Shown in pieces: positions 1 to 12,600 of a DNA stretch of 64,000 bases. The stretch covers positions 82,425,986 through 82,489,985 of the forward strand of contig CM047426.1 in assembly GCA_026168455.1 (NCBI GenBank). Direction: 5' to 3'. The notes below the pieces were generated by a model, which was not told where the DNA came from, did not search any database, and was given only the letters and a program-made list of their open reading frames with translations. Position 1 is the first letter of the stretch, and every line of letters starts with the position of its first letter. This stretch comes from Theocolax elegans (taxonomy: Eukaryota > Arthropoda > Insecta > Hymenoptera > Cerocephalidae). Position numbers and translations under genes: made by a program.

Positions 1-3000
1 AACAACAATATACACGGACCCAAAGATCCCAATGATAGGGGTCTGTATACTCATTGATGCGTCAACGTTAGACGTCATCTAAGGTACTGTGGATTCTCTC
101 ATACGTTGCGTACACTTGTGTGTGTACGTGACAATATTTATAAATTATTTCCTTTACTGGTATAAGATTCAAGATACAAATATTCAATGATGGTATAGAG
201 ATTTAATAGTTGCATATTACCTTAACGTAAACACCATGTAATTAAATATAATAACATTCTCGGGTGCACCGAACGAATCGAGGACCAAACGGAGTATCAG
301 TATACGCACATTTCGTACATCTCTTCCTTTTACCGAAAGATGTTCGGTACCCCTACCGTGGCTCGCGCTTTTTCTTAGGTCCACCTCCTCCTCCTTTACT
401 CGCAAGTATAAAATATGTCCGTAATCCCACCGCGAGGAAGCGCAATCGTAATAGCCTCACTTTTTCCTATCTCTTCGGTATATCTGTATATAATATTTAG
501 TATACGGTGAATAATGTAAATACCTACCCAAATATCAACTCGGTCTAAATGAATTGTTTTATCGTTTACCGTTGACCGCGTAGACAGCTGAAAAATAGAG
601 TAAACATGTGTATTAATGCATCAGTGAGAAAAGAAGGCTAGTACAGAAAAGTAAGCCGATCGGTGGTGGGAAATGCGAAAAGATGGCTCGTAAAACGTAA
701 TGACTCGTGCAGGGCTGTGGTACGGTCACGGTTCGCGCTTCGCTTGTGTTTCGCTTCGATAGATTTAAGCTTCGCGTGGAAGCGCCACCGCATCGATGCC
801 GCGCGATATCGCTTCTTTCTCTCTTTCTGCCGCCCAATGACAGAGAATTATGTCGCGGAGATAAGGCCTATTCGCTGGGGTTAACACGCGTATCCGCCTA
901 TACATCTATATCTCTACACGCGCACACACGCACACACATACACACACGTACACGCATACGTTCGCGATATTTTCGACTTTCGGTGTAATGTAGCTGGACG
1001 AAAAATATTTATGCTCGATCGTTGTACGATCGTATTAAACGTGATATACGAATTATTCAACTGGATTTCGTCGACATTTTTATATAATTTTGCTCCATTA
1101 TCCTTTAGCTCTTGATTTAATTCGAACGTTCTTAAATAGAGAAGTTACACTAGACACGTTATAGATTTTGGTATATTTTTTTAATAATATAAATGTTTTT
1201 GCATAACCTAAGAGTTATAATGGTTTTCGTTATAATTAACTTTAATTGACGGATGTGAATGCGAACTAGTTTTAAAGTCCATGTATTGTTCAATCCTATT
1301 CCGTTGTTTCGGAAAGACGGAAAGCTGATGCTTTTTATTCTAAAACTTCGAAAAAATATTTTGACAGGAATTTATATTTTTCTTATGTACTTACATTATT
1401 CTCAAAATATTTGTATGTTCAATAAATAAAGATGGTATGTTTGGATTCTTAGAAGAAAATATAAAGTGCGTCTACTTCAAATTTGAACGATAAAAACCAA
1501 TTCCATTTATAGCTGACGAAGAAAAATGGTGTGAACACACACACACACACACTGCATATACACATATATTCAAATGTGAATTTTGCAAGCATATAAAAGA
1601 AAACCAGACTATTTCTAGAATTGAACGTATTAATAAATTATATTTTAACTAAATGCTCTTTTAAATATTTACAATTTCAATAATTACATATAACAAAATA
1701 GTTATGCACGTAATCGTCTAACTTGAAACCAATTCTTGCTTACATTTTAGGAAAACAAATAGTAAATTTGTGTACAATTTAATATTGTAGGTGCGTGTAC
1801 TAATAAGTGAAAGATAAAATATGTATGTATAATATACTTATATTCAATCGTAAAAAGATTGTGTTATGATTACTGTGTTAATTACTTTATCAAATGTCGC
1901 ATGTACAGTAACTCTACGACGCGTATCTTAATATGATGGTATCTTATAATATTAAACATTTGTAATATAATTTTGAAAGGAAAATTTCACCTCTTTTGGA
2001 GAAAAGGGGTATACAAACCTGTGTCAAATATAATAAGTAGATTGAATATCACGAATTATCGAAAAATAAACTTATTTCCAATTGGCAAAGATACAATCAA
2101 CGATGCCTTTTAAATCTTTTGATCGATAACGTGCTTATATAATTTTGTTGCATTGAGAGTAGAATAAATGTATACGTAAATCATGATATTTATGATACTA
2201 ATTTATAAAAGAATACGAGATTTTCAAGAATATGGAATTGTACAATGGAAATATTCGATTAAATATTAAGTACTTTTATTTGAATATATCTTGCTTGTCT
2301 TTATTTACACGTATCTGAAAATGTTTAAACAAACATTTTGTAAATCAATTAAAAATAACGATAGATTTCAAAAGAGTTTATTGTTCCATGAAAAGTTCGA
2401 GTTAAAATAGTATAGAATATACAATTATATTTAGTTTAACAATTTATTAAAAATTCCAATAACGTAAAAATTAGTTAAAAAATATTGCAAAATTTTCAAT
2501 GTCTGTAGTAAAAAGAACACTGGAATTACTAAGCACATTCAAGATGTATTAATATAGAATATTTCCATTTACGTATATACGTATGGTAAATCAGTCATAA
2601 AAGACAAAAGTGGATCAAAAACTTGACTCAAAAACTGCTACTGCATAATATGGATTTATGAATGTTTGCATCGTATATTTACGTTTTACGCACGAAAAAC
2701 GTCATAATACGTAAAGCTTTTCATAGTAATTTCGTAATGTCTATATTATTTCCTTGATTCATGCGCGCATTTTTATCGCTTGCTATAGCTACACAAAAGC
2801 ATCTATAATGAAAAACAATACCACTTAGCTTATCAGCAGAGAATCGTGGAAAAACTCATATTATTCATATGCTTTAATCTATTTTGATTTAAATCTCCTA
2901 TCGATCAAAGTTCCGACAACAATTATTGAAATTTGTAATTTTCCAATAAAAATACACTATTTTGTTTATTTGCCCATTTACAGTTTTTATTTCTAAGTTT

Positions 3001-3874
3001 GTTGAACTGTATTTGTTTTTCTTTTCAAGATGGATGGGTCATAATATAATCGATAACAATTAAGATGTGTTGTACGTACGAAATATTCACGAGGAAAGAT
3101 TAACCGTTGACTTCCTAATTTATAGCTCTCGAAGAAATGCTATTGAAATCAACCGTCGTTTAATTTACTTAATCTATCTCAGATTTAATCAGAAAATCAA
3201 CTGTTAAGTATAATAACATTGCGTAAACTTTTATATGCACCGTATTAATCGTTTCTTGATATTAAAAAATTCCACGGCGTGATATATTATTTACATTACC
3301 GGTTCTAGCTAAGTAAAATGAAAGAATAATTGATCATTTTACTAATTTATTTACGTGACGTAAGTGTTTTATATTTTTATCCATAATGTCATGCAGTTTT
3401 AAGCGAATAAATTACACCATTGATGTATATACTGCTTGGACAATATAAAAGCTTATTGAACGGAAATAGATAATGTACTCGAGCAACAATATCGGGTAAT
3501 AACAAAAGTTAGTCCACGTATCTTATCTACACGAAAAATATAGAAGATTGTAGACATCGTTTTCATGAATATTGCCTCATCGGCTGCTACTAGATTAAAT
3601 TGATTCGACATACCTGTATTGAGTATTAGATATTTACGATTCGTAAACAATTATTAATTGAAATTCTACGTTAAATTAAAATAATAAGGTTACACTCAAT
3701 GCCACCTTTGTAAATTCACGTACCTGATAGAACTATATATGCACATTTTATGATTCCACTTTATAATTAAATTTCTGCTTACTAGAAACGGTAATGTATG
3801 TAAGTTGTGAAAAAATAGAATAGGAAAAGCTGACAGTAGCTTTACAATTTGATATTCTACAATATTTTGCAGAT
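1..3874. other. Gene-free AT-rich stretch
   Basis: I see no coding exon on either strand. Open frames are short, have no recognisable motif and lack convincing splice borders. A GC-richer patch lies at about 655-1000, with CA/CACG dinucleotide tracts near 905-960; it could be regulatory or a 5' leader, but nothing in the sequence proves that. The rest is low-GC DNA typical of insect intergenic or intronic sequence. Confidence 0.5.
1535..1552. repeat. (AC)n microsatellite
   Basis: A short uninterrupted AC dinucleotide run lies in AT-rich non-coding DNA. No nearby gene is visible. Confidence 0.8.
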
Positions 3875-3878
3875 TTAA

Positions 3879-4003
3879 CATTTAGAGGACGGGAAAAATA
3901 ACTTTTTTCACCAAAATGGATGTCTAAAAACATTCGGATCACTAATTTTAGGTACCTCAAGTGTGAGGTGGTCCATATATAGACCACCCTTGTCCTCTAA
4001 GAT
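3879..4003. mobile_element. Small TTAA-flanked inverted-repeat element (piggyBac-like MITE candidate)
   Basis: The tetranucleotide TTAA sits at 3875-3878 and again at 4004-4007. Between them the two ends are inverted copies: TTAGAGGAC at 3882-3890 and GTCCTCTAA at 3992-4000, each separated from its TTAA by three bases. Near the right end there is also a 7-bp stem (GGTGGTC ... GACCACC, 3967-3988). At 125 bp it cannot encode a transposase. A TTAA target duplication is the hallmark of piggyBac-type insertion, but the usual CCC terminal bases are absent, so the family is an inference. More copies in the genome would settle it. Confidence 0.5.
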
Positions 4004-5459
4004 TTAATCGGCTACGTAAGATGAGGTAAAATAAAAAAAAAACAAATACTGCGAGAATTTTAACGTTAGAAGTGAAAATGAGAATGTGGAAAGAGAGTCA
4101 AATAAGAATAAATCTTTATTTACTATTGTGACTAACAATCAAAGCAACGAGCAATACAATATGTACTGCTTTAAGTACTCATATTTTTACAGTATTTGAA
4201 ACTCGGACTAATTTCCATTATTATTAAGAACTCAATGTGAATTTAATAAATATAGAAGTTAAGTACAAGAAACAAAATCGACACGTTAGTTTAAACCACC
4301 GTATATATGGACAAAAAAAATGGTTAGGTAATATGTAGCAATTGGTAATATAAGAATGCAACTTTTTTCGGCTTATTCTACTTATACGCAAAATAGAAAT
4401 TATACTGCCCAAGGAATATTGAACTTTCTTCTTACGATTGTAGCGTTGTTTCAAGTCATAGTTGGTACCGAAACCATGTCATGTTTCTAAATGTAACATT
4501 CCAAATAAAAGCAGCATAAAGTCTAAAACAACGATAATCATTGATTGCCGAAATGGGGCTTTCGTGGTCCCAATTGAAACTTGAAGGTACGTATAGAATA
4601 GGATATCGGAAGTTCGACGTTTGTATGTGTAATGACACATTCTGTAGTTTTATGACTATTATACAAATTTTTGACGCTATTTAATCTGCGTTTAATTTGA
4701 ATTCACTCGTACTTATTTAGATGATGAAATATTGCAGCTTTTGTATTATAATATGAGTTCAAAACGCTTTGGTAAAATTTGGTAGTTTGAATACATTCTA
4801 ATGTATCGAATTCTATTAAATGCATTTGGTTATACTATAACTATTTTTTTTCACTGTAGAAAATATTGATTTTTCTTTAGCTAACTTTTAGCTACAAGCT
4901 TTTTTGCAAAGGTTCTTCTGATTTCGCATGCAATATACGTAAATATTGAAAAAATCTACATTTTAATTTCCTATACGTTCAAAATTTATTTAAGCACTTT
5001 TTGGAAATTCAATATAAATATGGCAAAAATTAAAATGTGTTAAAATTGCTACAGTTTCATTTAAAGTTTTCAATTGCAGCTTTTAAAATTTTTTGTAACG
5101 TTTCTGCCCGTGCACATTTAGCATAAGTTCTTCATTTTATAAACTAACGTTTTCAATAATTAACAAACTTCTTTTATACAATTTGAAAATTACAAATAAT
5201 TAGTACTTTAGTGCATCACAATACACGGTCGAATAATTGATTTTTCTCGATACACCGTTCATTAGTTTGTATTCAGTATTTTTGTTTCCATTTTTAGACT
5301 AGTTCACGGCATAATTAGATATTTTCAAGAGGAGAGAAATGGTTAACATTTCTAGGAGAGTAATAGTATATATGTAACATACACATGCATAATTTTGGTG
5401 CACGCGTATTCGTCGAAAGGATTAAAGTGACATTAAAACTCGTGTTAATTTTAGCAATA

Positions 5460-5800
5460 CAGATTGGTCCCGAGCGTTGGTATCGTTGACCTAAATCCAA
5501 TTATACGTCGTGGAGAAATTTCAAGAGGATGGGACTGTCCGGAAAAGAAGCAATTTCCAAAGTATATATCCCGAGTCGCGCGACTTTGGCTTGGGTGCAA
5601 GTTCGACTTAACCCGGTACTTAGGCTTATGCGCGTGGGCCCGGAACAAATATTTAAGCGGAGGGCTTAAATCAGTAAATACTTGGCCGTTCGTGGCCCAC
5701 CCGCTGCAACGCCGCTGGCGTCTTCTCTCGACTTGCTTCTCGAATTCTCCCTGATACGGGAGATTCGGTTTCCCTCGCCTATACGGACATCTCTACTTTT
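5460..5800. promoter_or_regulatory. GC-rich patch, possible regulatory module or unrecognised exon
   Basis: About 340 bp stands out from its surroundings by higher GC and by CpG-containing words such as GTCGCGCGAC and GCGCGTGGGCCC. A 96-codon frame is open across 5464-5754 on the + strand, but the protein has no recognised motif and no clear splice borders. I treat it as a candidate regulatory element only. Confidence 0.22.
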
Positions 5801-7283
5801 ACCGAAGATTGGGTTCTCTTCCTTTTCTGACTTTGCCGAGAGAAAATTCTAATAGAAACTGCACTCGAGAGTTACTGAATATACAATGGTGTTGGTTAAC
5901 GAATTTTCGGGATACCTTGTTTTCTTACTTTACGTTTATTTCAAACTATACCTATATGTACACAGAATTTACAACCTTTCTAGTCAATAATGGCAGTCGT
6001 TACCAAACAATGGATTATTCGAAAAGTTTTATTAAAATAAATATTCCCGTTTATTTTTTATATAATCATAATTAAAAGATTAATTAAAGAAAAATAGTAT
6101 TTGAGACTGCAGTACGTCTGTTCGACTAAACGCATAATTTCAACGCATAACGATATATATATAAGTGCAAGTTTCTATTAAAAATAAGTGCCTGTGGAGT
6201 GTATGAATCAGGGTTGAATGCAGTATTTTGCAAGTAAACAGGTGTGACGACGATCCCGCGGTAGGTACATATAATTCTGTTGATAAATCTTTCGCTGAGA
6301 AAACACGCGTGCGCTATAGTCGCTATTATCAGCTCGTGTACGGCGAGCGATAGTAAACAGTGGAAAGGCACCATTTTATACTGATGCCGTGGATGAAATA
6401 ATCCTCATCCCAACTATTTACTTGGCTATATATATACATACATTTAATTTCTTTGAGAGACATAATTTTATATAGTAATAGATTTTAATGAGGTTATCGG
6501 TGTACCTAATCGTATAAAGATAACAGGGCACTCACTTTTTTATTTCCGATAAGTTCGGCAGTTCTAGTATTTGTGCATTACTTTAGACTATGTTTTATTT
6601 GTGGCATTATAAGTTTATCAAATTGTATTTATTACGTATTACAATAAATAAAATTTCAAAATCTTGTTAACCTTTAATAGTTATTATAGTTTTTAAGTTA
6701 TTTTTGTTGAATATTTTATTTAATATTCATGATTTGATTAACAACCAAGCATTGTTTAAATCAAAATCAGATTTGTCTGATGAATCGCGGCACAGCAAAT
6801 AAGTGAAATTTGTGTACAAAGATGATAAATCAATTAATGTAGCGTTGCTCAAAAAGTTGAATGACTTTATCACATGCACTTAAAGTACGTCTATTTCATG
6901 ACGTAAGATATACACTTGAATTTAACTTAATAACAATGCTAATAAACAAAAAACAATTGACCATTTTTCTACAGGTGATTAATTAATTATTTAATTAGTG
7001 GTGCACAAATGATCGGGAAAAACGCATTAAGATAATAATTTCTTAGAAAAGTTGAATTGCAACAGCTATTACCGAGTATTTGGTGATTAAATGACATTAT
7101 GCAACAATGCAATCGCCAAATTCGCCAAATATTTTTAAGCAGAATGTATCATCGATCATGCTCATCTTCAATTAAAGCTTTTATCGTATCAATAATTATA
7201 TTGAATGCACCGACAATTTCTACCTTGAAGAACTCTACGACAAAAGCGAAATTTACGTAACCCAAGTAAGTAGATATAGTGAT

Positions 7284-7284
7284 A

Positions 7285-7315
<31 letters not shown>

Positions 7316-7322
7316 AGAAAAA
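7284..7322. repeat. (GAA)n trinucleotide tract
   Basis: A nearly pure AAG/GAA run with one GAG interruption. It would read as polylysine in one frame; it is simple-sequence DNA, not a gene. Confidence 0.85.
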
Positions 7323-9172
7323 AGCTAAAGGAGAAAAATCAACCTTGATTTCACTGTACTACGCACGGGTGTCGTTATCAGTACCACACGCGTGGAAGCC
7401 AATGACTATCGATTTCCAAGGATCCAGGAGGGATCAAGCTTTTTCCAGCTATACAGGTGCAACGTGATTATATATAGTCGCTTTATCATTTTTCGGTAAA
7501 AAGGCTTCGTCCGGATTCGAATTTTAATTAAAGACAATGGCCCGCGTGCGCGTTCTTTTTATAGATGGAGATGATTGACCTCTCATTGATAATATTTTAA
7601 GTGGCATTTAAATCCTTCGAGCTTCTTCTAAGAAATTAACTTTCTTCTTTTTATAATCATACACAGAAAATAATATAACTTATCTAATTAAGCATTTATC
7701 TGTATATAGCAGACAAAATATTTAATTGAAATAAATACATAGTTGATAGATTTCAATAATTTTATTCATTTTATTCAATTTCATAATATTTCATTCAATC
7801 CACTTCGTTTGTTCCGTACAAATAATTTAATTAGATACTTAAAATATGTTATGTAATTAACTTTAAAGTTCTTATTGTTACATGCAATTTGAGATCTTTA
7901 AGGAAACCGTAAATATGTTACAATAATTGCGTTTTTTTATGATAAAATGATAATAATACATCCTCAATTTGTGAAGAGAACCAAGTGACCACAGTTCTTC
8001 AGTTTACAAATGGTAAACTTAGAACTCGATAATAGAAATCGTTAGTGAAAATTGATTGTGATTTAACGCTTTTTGGTCCATTTATTTAAAATTTAATAGA
8101 AGGAACAAACATCAAAATATTCACATTATTTTTCAATAATAGTAAATATAGTATACAAATATAATAAACTTAAAATTTACTATAGCTTCAGTTTTATTTT
8201 TAAAGTGTTTATTTCATTTGCAACTCATTTTTAATGTATTTATCATAATTTTAAACATAAACTCGACTATTTTTACTATAATTTATTAAATGGAAAATGA
8301 TTTTTTCACGGCGCTAACTGTATTTCTTGTTATATTTCACATATTAGTCAAAAAGAAGATGATCAACGTTATAGACTGGTTTTAAAGGGGAAAATGCATG
8401 TATTAGGTTGTTAGTGGTAAAATTTATTGGTTTAGCAATAACATCATTAATGTCTATAACAAAAGTAGTCTATATATTACATTCTTTGAATTTTAGATTT
8501 GTATTCTTCGTTTTATAATGGCAATATCTTGTTGACAATAAATACAAAGGTGCAGTAACATTTAATTAAATTTCAAAGAAATCATTGAATCATGTGAGAA
8601 GGTTCTACTTTCTTTTGCACGTAATAAGAATAAGAATATCGATTATTTATCGTTGATTGCTACAAAAGTTAAGATAGGATAGTATTTCGAAACGAAAGTA
8701 CCGAATTCTTTGACGACAGAAAGTAAGATATTTTAAGATGTTTTTAAATTAATATTTATTAAGAACAGAAATTATTTTATTTTTCAAGTGAGGTGTAATT
8801 AAAAAAAACTCAAAACGAGCATCCATTTTTTTTTTAGTATACTTATTTAATCAGAAATATAGATTACTTACTTTTATCGGTGCATTTATGAATCACGTGT
8901 TAATTTATTTATGAGAATGAAACTTCAAAGCATCCGCGATCTTCGTCATAAATATTAATATTAAGATACCACCTACAGCGCGATTGTCAAGTCAGGTGTA
9001 AGAATATCGAATTAAGTCAGTTTGTACGGAATCGCTAAATCTTCGATCGTTTAGCTGCTTGACTTTTTTTTCGTGAATTTCTTACTTGCTCTATCTCTCC
9101 GCTTCACCCTTATCAATTCTCATTACTCGATAGAGCGCGTCAACAATTGATCATGAGATCGGGATCGTTTCG

Positions 9173-9205
9173 CATAAAAGGCTGAGCCAAAGACGAGGCG
9201 CGCCA
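9173..9205 (+). promoter_or_regulatory. Candidate core promoter of the knottin-like gene
   Basis: A TATA-like box, CATAAAAG, lies at 9173-9180. About 30 bp downstream, near 9203-9208, is CCAGAC, a plausible start site. The first coding exon begins about 330 bp further on and is preceded by an acceptor site, which fits a short non-coding first exon transcribed from here. The start site is inferred, not observed. Confidence 0.4.
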
Positions 9206-9282
9206 GACGTAGTTTCGAACTCGAAGCAATTAAGACAATCTACACATAGAGAAAGAGCTTTTTACTATTTTTATATATATAA
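9205..9282 (+). other. Possible non-coding first exon (5' leader)
   Basis: The coding exon at 9534 is preceded by a strong acceptor (pyrimidine-rich tract ending CAG at 9531-9533), so an upstream leader exon is expected. The span from the candidate start near 9205 to a possible donor GTACGT at 9283-9288 would fit. Other donors are possible, so the right border is uncertain. Confidence 0.28.
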
Positions 9283-9533
9283 GTACGTATATCTATTGAG
9301 ACTTGATTGGTGATTAATATCGGCGTCATCTTTGGAGAATCGTATCGCTTCTTTTATTGTTCTTGTTTTTATCTATCTATCTTCTTCACGGGTGGTTGTT
9401 TATCGTGATTAATGTGCTAATGGAAATATTTGACTCAAGTTTTTAAATATATCATTGTGAAACATTTATTTGTGCGCGAGTATATATTTATATTAATTTC
9501 GATACTTTATGTTCACGTGTGTCTTTCTTCCAG

Positions 9534-9654
9534 AGGGTACGACCTAGACATGGCAATGTCGAAGGTGCTGATATGTGTTTGTATTGCGGTACTCGGTATT
9601 GCAGTTACTGAAGCACAATGGGGTGCAGACATATGTTTACCACCCGGTTTCCCA
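9534..9654 (+). CDS. Knottin-like gene, coding exon 1: signal peptide and Cys1 of knot 1
   Basis: Translation most likely starts at ATG 9550, directly after a 5' leader segment that follows the acceptor at 9531-9533. The first residues form a typical signal peptide with a hydrophobic core (VLICVCIAVLGIAV), probably cleaved after TEA or nearby. The exon ends with CLPPGFP, the first cysteine of knot 1, at donor GTGAGT (9655). The coding part is 105 nt, 35 codons, phase 0. A longer frame is open upstream, but it runs through the polypyrimidine tract and is not expected in the mRNA. Confidence 0.75.
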
Positions 9655-12600
9655 GTGAGTAATTAAACACATTTTCTCGTATTACATTTAATAACTTTTT
9701 AAAATCCCTTCTGCTTATTTAAAATAGTCAAACAAGTCTAAATCTTTTGCTTTATTAAATCTATGGATATCTTTTTAGTGTTCGAAAAATAGTAAATGTT
9801 GCGCACCATTCAAGTGTAACAAATTCATTAATCGCTGTAAATGGCCAAGCCCAGGAGAAGGCTCGAGTGAAGAGAGCGGTGAAGAAACGTGTAAACCTCC
9901 AGGCTTTCCTGTAAATATTTAAACTTTTTATATTTATTATGTTAATTTATTAATCTACGACGTGTATAATACGTTAAAGTCGTATAGAGTTTACGAGCTA
10001 GCTTTGATCACCAAACTTTGCCATTTGTAGTGTTCAAATTCAAACGAATGTTGTGCACCCTTTGGGTGTAGCCAATGGGCTGGCCGTTGCGTAGTACCCA
10101 TAATTCCTAAACCAACACCAAAACCAACAGAACCACCAACTCAAACACCCACACAACCAGAAACACAGACCCCATCACAAGTCCCTACTCAAAGTACAAA
10201 TCCAACGCAAGCACCGACCGAGGCTTCTACGCAGCCTGAAACTCAACCACCAACACAAGCCTCTACTCAAACACCTACGCAATCAGAAACTCAAACAACA
10301 CACAAACTAATTCTGAATTACCATCTACGAGTTTTGATATTTTAAAATGTTCACCACCTGGAGTTAGGGTACCAGCTTAATGTTATATCATACATATTAT
10401 TCATCAATATCTTCTTACTAACATAGTACATATTTTTAGTGCAAGAAAAACAGTGAATGTTGCAAACCATTTATTTGCAATCCTTGGGCAGGTCGTTGCA
10501 CTAAACGTCCGGGAAATTTACCTCCCGAAGAGACCTGCAAACCTCCGGGAGCACTCGTACGTATTTTTTTATTGCTTGTATAAATAACTAACTATTTGTA
10601 CATTGATTTCATATATTTAATTATATTAATTGCAACAGTGCAAGCAAACGAAAGACTGTTGCGATCCATTCATCTGTAACCCCTGGGCTCGTCGTTGCAC
10701 TAGACCCAGATTACCACCAACTGAAACTCCTACAACAACTACTGTTACTCAAAGGCCCACAACTAATAAACCTGAATCTAGCGAAGAGGAATCTAGCGAA
10801 TCCAGTGAGTCTAATGAATCGAGTGAAGGAAATTGCAGACCTGCAGGTTTTCCCGTGAGTAAATAAGACAATTATACTAATACAAAACTTACAATACCAC
10901 ACAATTACGAAATTAAATATATACATTTAATTGCGTAATACATTTATAATTATGTGCCAGACTAATATCACTACAATTTGTTTTACGTATCAGAATTGTA
11001 ATATCATAATGTTGTTAGCTTATCGAAAAAATTTTTAGAATTTTTTTAACATCACTTTTGTCTATAATTTAAATCTCTAACGAATATTTTTCGGGAGCAG
11101 TTGATTTCTAGGAAACTAATATACTTGAAATTTGAATTTATTGAATTACAGTATAAGTCCTTATAAATAAATAATTAAAATTTAATAAAAAGTATTGATT
11201 AAGAGTTTAATTCTATTTTCGGTTCGTTACAGTACAATAAATATATAAAATATACTTTTTTGAAAAAAATGCCAAGAAATATGATAAAAGAGCAGTAGTA
11301 ACATCACATTAAAAATCAATGTAAATTTACAACTATTTTTCAATATTGCAAAAAGATTCATCTAATTGATTCGTTTAACATAATAATTAATAATTAATAA
11401 ATTAAAATATTAATAAAAATTATATCTCTTCAATCTTGGCTTTCTATTGAATAATTAAGAAAATTACCGGTTGCCTAGCTCAGAAGTTGCATAAAGTCTC
11501 TTTTCGGCTACATTTTTCGAAAAAGTGGTACATCTTTGTCCCCAGGGACCATTGCAGAAAACTGGGCCAATTATTGTCGTAGACTAAAAAATACATCTGT
11601 TGATTAAAGATAAATTTATTCCGTGTTCATGTACGAATCATTTTGCTTTTAATATAGAATCGATAATTTAAAAAAACATAATATGTTTCTATTATGAAAC
11701 AATAACATTACGAGTATTGAAAGCGTTTAAAACATATAAAAAATATATATTACAATATTAAAAAGTTTTAAATAAGAATTTATAGTAGATATCTCCAAAG
11801 CAGTATAGCAATCATTACTTTTATGTTTGGCAATTAGACATCCCTTTATTCGCGAAACTTTATCATACCTTCAACAGCAACAGAAGATAATCTTAAAAAT
11901 ATAAAATAAATTGTTTTTAGTTTATTAGTATTTGATTTTAGTTTATAGAATACATATTGTAATATAAAACACGTTCGAAACTTACCATAAATATATTGCA
12001 GTGCACTGAGACATCGCAGTGCTGTTCATTATTAGAATGTAATCCTTGGGCAGGCCGATGCACAAAACCACGTACAACTACAGAAAATCCATCTACTGGT
12101 TCAGGAGAACAAAACTGCGTACCTGCCGGAGCTATTGTAAGATAAAAAAATTATAAGAAGAATGCAAATATTTCATAGAAAAGAAAACATGTTTTTAATG
12201 TAAATATAATCCTTACAGTGCAGACGTGATAGACCATGCTGCCCTGGTACAGAATGTAATCCATGGGCAGGACGTTGCACTAAACCAAGAACCACAACTG
12301 AAGCTCCTACAACACCCGGTGGAGGACAAACAACTCAAGGATCTGGGGAACAAACTACCCAAGGGTCTGGTGAACATACCACCCAAGGATCTGGGGAACA
12401 AACTACTCAGGGATCTGGAGAACAAACTACCCAAGGATCTGGAGAACATACCACCCAAGGATCGGGAGAACAAACCACCCAAGGATCGGGAGAACAAACT
12501 ACCCAAGGATCTGGAGAACAGACCACCCAAGGATCGGGAGAACAGACCACCCAAGGATCCGGAGAACAGACTACCCAAGGATCTGGAGAACAACCACCCA

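Larger units (their letters stand above)
4008..9160. other. Gene-free stretch upstream of the knottin-like gene
   Basis: No coding exon is recognised. Notable contents are a GC-rich patch at 5460-5800, a GAA triplet tract at 7284-7322 and very AT-rich DNA between about 6400 and 9000. Several open frames of 60-95 codons exist but are not supported by motif, composition or splice sites. Confidence 0.45.

Noticed and set aside
7279..7467. Lysine-rich 62-codon frame
   Set aside because: Its lysine run is only the GAA/AAG microsatellite; no other support.
8401..8425. Word TTAGGTTGTTAG resembling a mariner terminal repeat
   Set aside because: No inverted partner or transposase fragment was found within a reasonable distance.
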